A stretch of 64,000 nt of DNA, taken from assembly GCA_032191485.1 (NCBI GenBank), contig JAVDOI010000005.1, positions 2,440,001 through 2,504,000 on the forward strand, read 5' to 3'. The DNA is from Leptoclinus maculatus (lineage: Eukaryota; Chordata; Actinopteri; Perciformes; Stichaeidae). The translations under genes were made by a program, and so were the position numbers. The first letter of the stretch is position 1; every line of letters begins with the position of its first letter. The notes below the pieces were generated by a model that made no database searches, was not told the DNA's origin, and saw only the letters and a program-made list of their open reading frames with translations. This document shows, in pieces, positions 56,915 through 64,000 of the stretch.

Positions 56915-58413
56915 TCAGAAACTTGTCACCACGTCTATGCAGCCACCCTCTCCATCTCCCTCTGTCTGGAAACGTGTGAAGCCGAGGCCTTCACGCACGG
57001 CTCTGCTTCGCAGCACCAACAGGTCTGCAGCCCCTGCTGCTCCCCTCGGCAGGAAGAGCTCGAGTGCGCAGGTGGAGGCGTGAGGCAGTCGCGCGCCTGA
57101 CATGCTCGCGTCCTGGAAAATGAATTCAAGGCGAGGTGAATATGACATTAAAGTTCATCTCTAATCACAAAATACTTGATTTTAAATAACATTGAATTGA
57201 CATTATTCCTAATGTCACAAAGAATATCTTATTTTGAAAAATATCTATTAGCCCTGTGAAGAGCCTGTTAAAGAAAGAAGTCAAGTATTATATGCATTAT
57301 GAAACAAAAGTTGAGTATCCTGTCAACAATTTGAATTGGCTGGAAAAATATTTACACAAATGTAGATTTGTCAGACCTCCTGTTTCTTTAGCATTTAAAA
57401 ATGAATTGGTCATCTTTGTAAAATCCTCAGACATGTTAATCGTGCTTTTATCAATAAACTATTTGTGACAGTCACGTTGGAAAAGTCCAGAGCATATGCG
57501 GGAGCCTAGTTAAAAAAATTCAGAGGTGCATGACTCAGCGCCTGCGACAACTTGCAGAGACTTTGCGCTCTTCCTTCCGTTAGCTGTTATACTGTAATCC
57601 CACCTCTCTGGACACAGAGTAGCGGATGGGGTTTGGAGATGCACTCATTACATTACATTACAGTCATTTAGCAGAGGCTTTCATCCAAAGCGACTTACAA
57701 TTCAGATTCTATCACACCGTAGGCACAGCTACGGGAGCAATTGTCAGCACTCAGCTGTGTTATCACTAGCGACCCCTACCAGCAGGGGCCAGTTAAGAGT
57801 AGTGAGTCAGGAATCAGCAGGCAGTCAATAGCAGAATAAAACAGGCAGGGCCCTAATAGTACTGGCCCAGTGAGGAAGACATGGAGGACAGTACTGCATG
57901 TAATGTATCAGTTTGTAGCATACAGTAATTTAATAATGGCTGGCTTGTGAGATAGATACCAACCTGGGAGTAAAAATGTAGGGAGATCAATCTGGGGAAA
58001 CCGAGAGGAGGCAGATGATCAGCTCCAGTGATGAAGGCGAGGAGGTCTTTAAAGGAAAAATCTGCCTTACCATCTGATTGTGCACATGGAAACATTTTTG
58101 TTAAAAACTTCTCATAGTTAACCCTGACACACCTTTTCACTCTCATCCTCAGTACATCCCTCCGTTCTTACCGCTGACCAAAGTAAGGACTTTCTGCCAG
58201 TGTCCAGCTGTTGCCTCCTCGGTCGCCCTCAGCTGGCTGTCTGGACGGCTGTAGCAGATGGTGAAAAGCTGTTTGAACTCTTCCACCGTCAGAGGCTGCT
58301 GCTGTGCGCTCGTCATCACGGGCACAAACTCCTCCCAGTTGGACTGTACTGTTTCCCACAATCCACCACAGCTGTTCAGCCCCTCTGTGAACTGAGAAAT
58401 CATACTGGCCACC
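56915..58413 (-). CDS. HECT-domain E3 ligase-like gene, last three exons
   Basis: Minus-strand exons 58413-58172, 58073-57964 and 57112-56915 join in phase (phase 1, then phase 0) with GT...AG introns. The predicted peptide runs ISQFTEGLNSCGGLWETVQS ... FKQLFTIC ... DFSFKDLLAFITGADHLPPL ... LPHASTCALELFLPRG, ending CIDVVTSF and a stop. This is the C-lobe of a HECT domain as in G2E3-like fish proteins. The cysteine in STCALELFLP is the expected catalytic thioester Cys, and LPPLGFPRL is the usual conserved loop. It would accept ubiquitin from an E2 and pass it to substrate. Upstream exons for the N-lobe were not found to the right (58414-60480), so the gene may be partial, have long introns, or be a decaying duplicate. 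No stop or frameshift is visible in the three exons. A SINE-like repeat lies in the last intron. Confidence 0.7.
57645..57850. repeat. Dispersed SINE-like repeat in HECT intron
   Basis: ACATTACATTACAGTCATTT followed by AGCAGAGGCTTTCATCCAAA and GCGACTTACAA is a very common teleost dispersed repeat signature. The class was not resolved. Confidence 0.6.
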
Positions 58414-60470
58414 CTGAAGGACAGCAGACGGGCTGTGGGATTGTTTCATTGGCTCACTCTGCTTTTTTTTTTTTTTTTATAGGATATGCTAATTAGGTGT
58501 TTGCTAAATAATGAAACAGCACAGATATTTGTTACTGTTCTGATGAGTCACTTCACGTGATAAAAAAAGGACATGCAGTACTTTTATAAATACATTTCTG
58601 GTTACCGGTACTCTACATACAAATAAAAATGCAAGACTTAGAGACAGAAGATCAAAGGCCAATGAGTACTAAAATAAAAATAAGTTACACCACACGGCTC
58701 CAACTGCTCTTCCTTCAGCCTGCTGTCCTGATAAACTATTTGATGATGTTTCCTGCAGGTAATACAAAGATAAGTTGATGTATGATAGAGACACAGTAAA
58801 CCTATTGACACTTTCATGGTATCTTAATAGCTGTACAAATTACAGTATACATTACTGCAGCTATTGCTAACTTAACTTAACCATGAAAATGCTCAGCAAC
58901 ATTATTATTTACTTTTCAACCAATTTCTGAAGTTAAACCATTTCACTGTGACATCAGAGCTCAACTGAGACCCTTCAGCTCCACCTGGCTGTGTTGGCGT
59001 CAACAGCTGCTGCTGCGACCAGGAAATTGAGATTTGGTTACACTTTGGTTCCTCTTTAAAATGTCTACAACATCAACTAAAGATGGTTGATGATAAAATG
59101 TCACGTTTGAGCAACGAAAACAAACTAGCTAGCACATTAGCCTACACCTGAAATGTAAACATAATATCAAATTAGTGATGCTAGTTATGTCCAGCAAACA
59201 TATATTTGTTGGCTCATGAATTAAAAAATACCAACCGGTTCTTCTAATTTCATCTGACATATGCTAAGGTTACCTTGATTTGGTGTTTCAGCTCATCGAA
59301 AATGTGTAGTAGGCTACCAGCCACAGCTTGGGGTTGCCAGATCCTCATGTCTGATATCCCCCATATGTCTCTCCTTCAAACAAAATAGCCCACTTTTGCA
59401 CAAAACACAAAAAGCTGGCAACTTGGCATAACGCTATTTTACTGCTTAATGACATTTATTTTTAAATATTGGTTAAATATTTAGTCTCACAATTGACTAA
59501 GGGACCTAATGGCCTGTACCCAAATCTACACCACTGTTTTGAAGAGTTTTTCTCTATTTAAAGGGTATTGATCAAAGTACTGATCTTTTAAACTTAATGT
59601 TATTAATTAAGTAAAATTGTTGATAAAAAATGAATTGGACATTTTCAATGGTGTCCTAAATCATTTATTAAATGTAATTAAATTGAAATGTAACTGAGGG
59701 GTGACCTGTGAAATCATCAAATGAACAGCTGACGTAAACTCAAAAAACATTTTAAAAATCCACAGAAGATACCAACACTTTTTCTATTTCCGGTGTTTGA
59801 CTCTGCTCTTAGTGCTCTCTCTAACAAACTAAGTACTTTCACGTTACGGATAGATCTTACCTCAGATGTCAGAAGGTAAGAAAAAAAGTGAGAAAAAAAA
59901 CACAGTGATTTAACACAAATTATATTTAACAATAGGCCAAAGTATTATTTTAAAAAATAGGTCTACATCTTATTAGCAGATTGAACTCCCAACACAACAT
60001 CCCTAATGCATCAGGTATGACTTGTGACTTTAATAAGTACTGTTTGCTGCATCACTGCTGTTGTTAAATGTCTGCCTATTAGGCGTATGATTATTGTCTT
60101 TAGTCTGAATTAGGAATAACTTGACTCACAGTAAACTTTATGTGACTGAGGAGCAAACCTACATTATATAACAGTTTTGACTGTTTTCTGAATTTTTATT
60201 GTGCGGTTTCGGAAATACGAGACAGAGTTCTGCCACAAATCAACATGTAAGTCACAGGATTGTCAACATTGTTTGATTTGATCACGAGGAAGTGCAATTC
60301 AAAAACAACACAGGGATACACTATGTAGCCAAAGACGTCACTGAAACTAAAAGGAATGCATCTTGATAATACATTTTTTTAAATAATAGCAGGACAGATG
60401 GTCTATTAATTAAGCTACAGGATAATGTAAGCTCATTTTGAGAGAAAAATATAAAATTGAACAGAAAAAA
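58414..60470. other. No gene recognised
   Basis: Anonymous sequence. A poly-T run occurs at 58464-58480. I searched it for upstream HECT exons on the minus strand and saw none. Confidence 0.4.
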
Positions 60471-60479
60471 TATAATTTA

Positions 60480-60960
60480 TATGGTTCTAGACACTTGATA
60501 ATAAACATAAACCAGACTGATAGAAAAATTCACTCAAGACCGGTTGAAAATCATTAATCACAGGACATTTATTCTTTGCGCACAAGAAGGAGTAAGGCTG
60601 ATCACATACATACAACATGTCAGGATTGCTCAGAGGTCTAACTCTGAGCCACTTACATATATACTGCAAAACAACTGCATCTGATTGGTCATGGGTAGTA
60701 AAACAATCACAATGATTGGTACATGGGTTGTTTCAAGTTGAGATCTTCGTCACCCGAGGTGACGCACATAAATTGCGTTCACGCCCCGCTTTAGTGAAGT
60801 GTATCAGTTACTTCACTTAAGCGTCTGCCCTGGCACTAAGGTCGTCTCCTCACAATCAGGACGTTCTCACAACATCTTCAGCGCCTCCACAATCCTTGTT
60901 GTCATTCCGATTTAGGACCTGGTGCCGAGGGAGCTCCCTCCCTCAGCAGGCCTTCGACAC
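60480..60960 (-). repeat. Possible 3' LTR of the endogenous retroviral element
   Basis: On the minus strand there is a CAAT-like and TATATATG-containing region, then about 60 bp later GATCAGCCTTACTCCTTC and AAAGAATAAATGTCC (AATAAA at about 60570), in the order U3-R-U5. Termini are not clear and no second LTR is in the window, so this is tentative. Confidence 0.35.
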
Positions 60961-62640
60961 TTTGATAGATTTATCAGTCGCTGAGTCTAATGTCAAAGCA
61001 AGTTCACCATATGCAGGTCAGGATCCTTCTTATGAGGACACCAAAGCACACATATGATATTCATTTAGATTTTCTGACCCAACATAACCCACCTCTTTAT
61101 ACTATTGTATAAACAAATAATAAAATCAAATGCATAAACAAATAATCAAAAACGTTCAGCCTTCTCCTCCTATAAAATTGAATAAATGTCCAAGCATACA
61201 TGAAATACAAAACATACATAGAAATAAATGTGTATTTTTGAATGTGGTGTAATGTGTAAAGAAACATGTGTAATGCATAACAAAACAATACATGATGAGG
61301 CCTTCGTATATGGATTATATTGAAAGTTATATATTTTGTCTATTCTCTAAATTTTCGACATACGAATCATCATTAATTTACAGTTCAGTGTAAGCATTTC
61401 GTTGAAACAGGGCTATTACGCCCTCGTTGTAGTCGTCACCTCCCAGCTCCTCACCATCCTGCTGGAAAGTCTGTAATTACACTAGAGTCTGTTTAGTCAT
61501 GTCAACATCAATTCTTCACTGCAACAATCTCCTCAAACATGGTATGAAAGTACAATCAAACTGAACCAAACATTTTTTGCAGACTCCTCCCTTTTCCCGC
61601 TAGTAACACATCCTGACCCCTCTACCTATCGCTGACCACCAAAATAGCACTGATTCAAACCCCGCAGCAATCTGAGTTTCACCTAGGGACCCCCCCCCCA
61701 TGTCATCCATGTACACAAAACTGACTGCACTGCCAGATGGCGCTGACCTTTTGGTCGTGGTCTGTCTCTAGGAGGTTACGCAGGCAGGAGCCATCCATAG
61801 GTCATAGAATGACCTCACCACTGTGCTGATGCACAAGTTCCGCTCCACTGCTTCAGCTTATCTCCCCAGAACCACTAGGTGCCAGCCCTCGGCATCGTCA
61901 TATCCATCAGTTGTCTGTGTGATGTTTTTCATAACATGCACCATATCAAGGTCCCTACAAGGAACTCCTTCTGAAAACAAGTATAGTTTGCTGCATCGGG
62001 TGAGAAACAGGTGGCAACAGATAGTGCAGAGTGACACAATTGCTGCGACTAGTCAGTTTGAGGAAAAGAAAACAAATTGTAAAGCACATTTGAAACCTGT
62101 TTGGTAATTTCCCAGCTTGTCAATGTTCGTGTGGTTGTATTCTGTATTATTAATTGTCAATTTTATCTGCCTAACTTCCTACCATAATATTGGACTAATT
62201 ATTATTAAAGCAAAACATCAATTTATCTGCCGTGTTCCCCATCGTAATATATATATTTTAACTATTATTAACGCCGCTAAAGCAAAACAAAACATATTTC
62301 CCTTTATCCCACATAGCCCTGGCTATTTAATTTTCCCAATTTCCGCCATGTTAGTTCTACCACTGAGCTCTTTTCTTTTCTTACAGACACCTCTAACCCC
62401 TCTCAGCGTGTTAGTTGTGCCTTCACTGGTCAGACAAGCGGCCCCAGAGACTTACACCTCCCGGTTCCTCCAGACTCACTCAGAGGAAACAGGTGTCTCA
62501 AGATTAAGAGTTATCAGTGGCACTATTTTGTTGCGGACAATTGTTTCACCTTTTTTATGCTCTGCTATGTGCTATGCTATTGGTGTGTTTTACGGTCCCT
62601 CCCCCACCTCGGTGCATTCCAAGTTTTCATAACCTTGAGC
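60961..62640 (-). other. Uncharacterised interior of the retroviral element
   Basis: Lies between the pol remnant and the possible LTR, where env would be. Minus-strand frames are all broken. I recognise no envelope motif. The plus-strand 171-codon ORF at 62117-62632 is antisense to this region. Confidence 0.4.
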
Positions 62641-64000
62641 GTGGACTTGTTATGAGTCCCCCTGAGTGGGAGAGGACGTAATTTATTTTCTTTTTAACAT
62701 TTTTCTGTATTTTCTCCCATATGTTAGAAATGGTTTAGGCTCGGCAAGATATTTGTTCTTAATTTTGATCTAATTGTACCATTTGTTCCTTCTATCAACC
62801 CTGCTGACTGTGGATGATAAGAGCAATGATATTTTATTCCAAATACCTCAGCCAAATGTTTTATCCTCTTGTTCACAAAATTTGTATCATTTTCACAACA
62901 AATTATTTCTGGTTAATCAAAACGTATTCATGTCTTTAGTCAAATCCTTTGCATTTTTTTTAATACATCTGGTGTTTTGGTTGGAAATACCTCGATCCAT
63001 TTAGAGTATCTGTCAATTATTGTCAAACAATATTTCTTCCCTTCATATTAGTTTAGTTCAATGAAATCCATGCAAATGTGTTGAAATGGATTATATTTTG
63101 CACATAACGTGCATACTAGACCTAAAAATTATTTTTTTTGTAATTATTAAAGCCATAGGCTGTAAACACCCCGTTTACCATAGATACCATCCCACCTCTT
63201 GAGACATGGTTCAACCCATGGCTCAAAAGAGCCGCATATCTATATAAAGCTTTCGGTAGTATTAGTTTGCCCTCAGGTCATTCCCAAAAACCATCGTTTC
63301 ATTTTGCCCCAATCAGTTTTTATTTTTTTTTTTGCTGTGGAGCATTCGTTTGCATGCTTCCTCATCAGCTTTACTGTTTCCTGTTGAAACGGAGTCAGTA
63401 CCTGTTTTGTGTGCTATGCACTTATAAACCGAATTGTACTGCATCTCGTACTTGTAATATTAATTCTCTATGTATAATAGGTTTGTTAGTTGTTGTCACT
63501 ATCTGTAAATGACCTTGTCTTTTGTACCATCCAAATTATTTTTACATGAGCCATCAACAAACAGTCACATCTGCATCTTCAAATGGAATGTCTGTTAAAT
63601 CAGTTAATAACACTATTGGTGGAGATGTTTGCACAGCCACTGAGGCTCTTTTTTAATATCATTAAAGCTGCTTCAATAGTCCAGCATAATTTGTCATATG
63701 CTGCCATAGGTTTATCATAAATCAATTTTGATAAAGGTTTTGCTAATTCAGCGTAATTAGAACCCCAATTTCTACAGAAATTAGTCATCTAAGAATGACA
63801 TAATTTGTCTTCTTCTTTTGTTATCTAATGATCGGCCATCTTTAGATAAATCATAACCCAAATATTTAACTTTTTCTTTCCAGAGTTGGAGTTTGTTTTT
63901 GTTTGCTTACTTTATGATCATGTTCATCCACATAAAGTAAGATTCTTCCCCTGGTGGGTCGAATTCAGCTGTTTTAACTGCATTCATTGTTTTCAAAGCC
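62600..64000 (-). pseudogene. Class-I endogenous retrovirus-like pol (RT, RNase H, integrase), decayed
   Basis: Minus-strand pieces appear in the correct order from the right edge: an RT palm motif LLYVD (with a deletion directly after it), LSKDGRSLDNK, then MTNFCRNWGSNYAEL (63788-63600). An RNase H segment (DIPFEDADVTV) follows, then integrase with ALLSHGLNHVSRGGM, MDFIEL, YHPQSAGLIEGTNGT and a C-terminal TWNAPRW motif. This pattern is that of gamma/epsilon-type retroviral pol and of the NYNRIN-like genes derived from it. Many frameshifts, stops and deletions make it non-functional. The 5' part lies outside the window. Confidence 0.85.

Noticed and set aside
62117..62632. 171-codon plus ORF with hydrophobic segments
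   Set aside because: Lies antisense to the retroviral element, has no recognisable domain, and overlaps the integrase tail.

Overview
This window looks like nuclear DNA of a teleost fish, probably a percomorph. The evidence is a finTRIM-type RING/B-box/SPRY gene, a HECT-domain gene with vertebrate-style introns, Tc1/mariner, hAT, PIF/Harbinger, L2-like and Rex-like elements typical of fish genomes, an AT-rich background with many microsatellites, and no bacterial-style operons. Most of the 64 kb is transposon-derived or anonymous non-coding sequence. Few loci look like host genes.

Layout, left to right. 1-15 kb: a decayed LINE reverse transcriptase (minus strand), a non-autonomous hAT copy, a MITE with a 6-bp target duplication, a tRNA-like SINE, an L2-like LINE split by a 705-bp MITE and abutted by a hAT at its A/T tail, and another TIR element. 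14.8-19 kb: an unrecognised 208-codon ORF running through a GA microsatellite, then a 1.3-kb hAT with a decayed transposase. 19.7-34.9 kb: a TRIM locus with two broken RING-exon copies and one nearly complete gene. That gene is split inside B-box 2 by an 8.6-kb Ty3/gypsy retrotransposon with two 1509-bp LTRs that look identical. A 31-bp minisatellite that hosts a second copy of the hAT element lies between the RING copies. 35-42 kb: a Tc1 transposon containing a hAT (nested insertion), a foldback MITE, a degenerate Harbinger element, and a solo Tc1 end. 42-50 kb: simple and higher-order minisatellites, palindromes, a possible TATA-driven exon, and a GC-rich MITE with 44-bp perfect inverted repeats.

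50.8-54.6 kb is the most distinctive host locus: a TATA box, a likely 5' UTR exon, a signal-peptide exon, and one 2.7-kb exon coding a Thr/Ala-rich mucin-like domain that ends in a probable GPI-anchor signal (929 residues in this model). 56.9-58.4 kb: the last three exons of a HECT-type ubiquitin-ligase-like gene on the minus strand, with matching splice phases and an intronic SINE-like repeat. 60.5-64 kb: the decayed 3' part of a class-I (gamma/epsilon-like) endogenous retroviral element on the minus strand, running off the right edge.

No single multigene pathway is encoded here. The recurring theme is nested insertion (gypsy into TRIM, hAT into Tc1, hAT into minisatellite, MITE into L2), which gives a relative chronology. 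Two ubiquitin-ligase-type loci and one secreted or surface mucin-like gene are the likely functional content. All calls are from reading the sequence; no database search was run.
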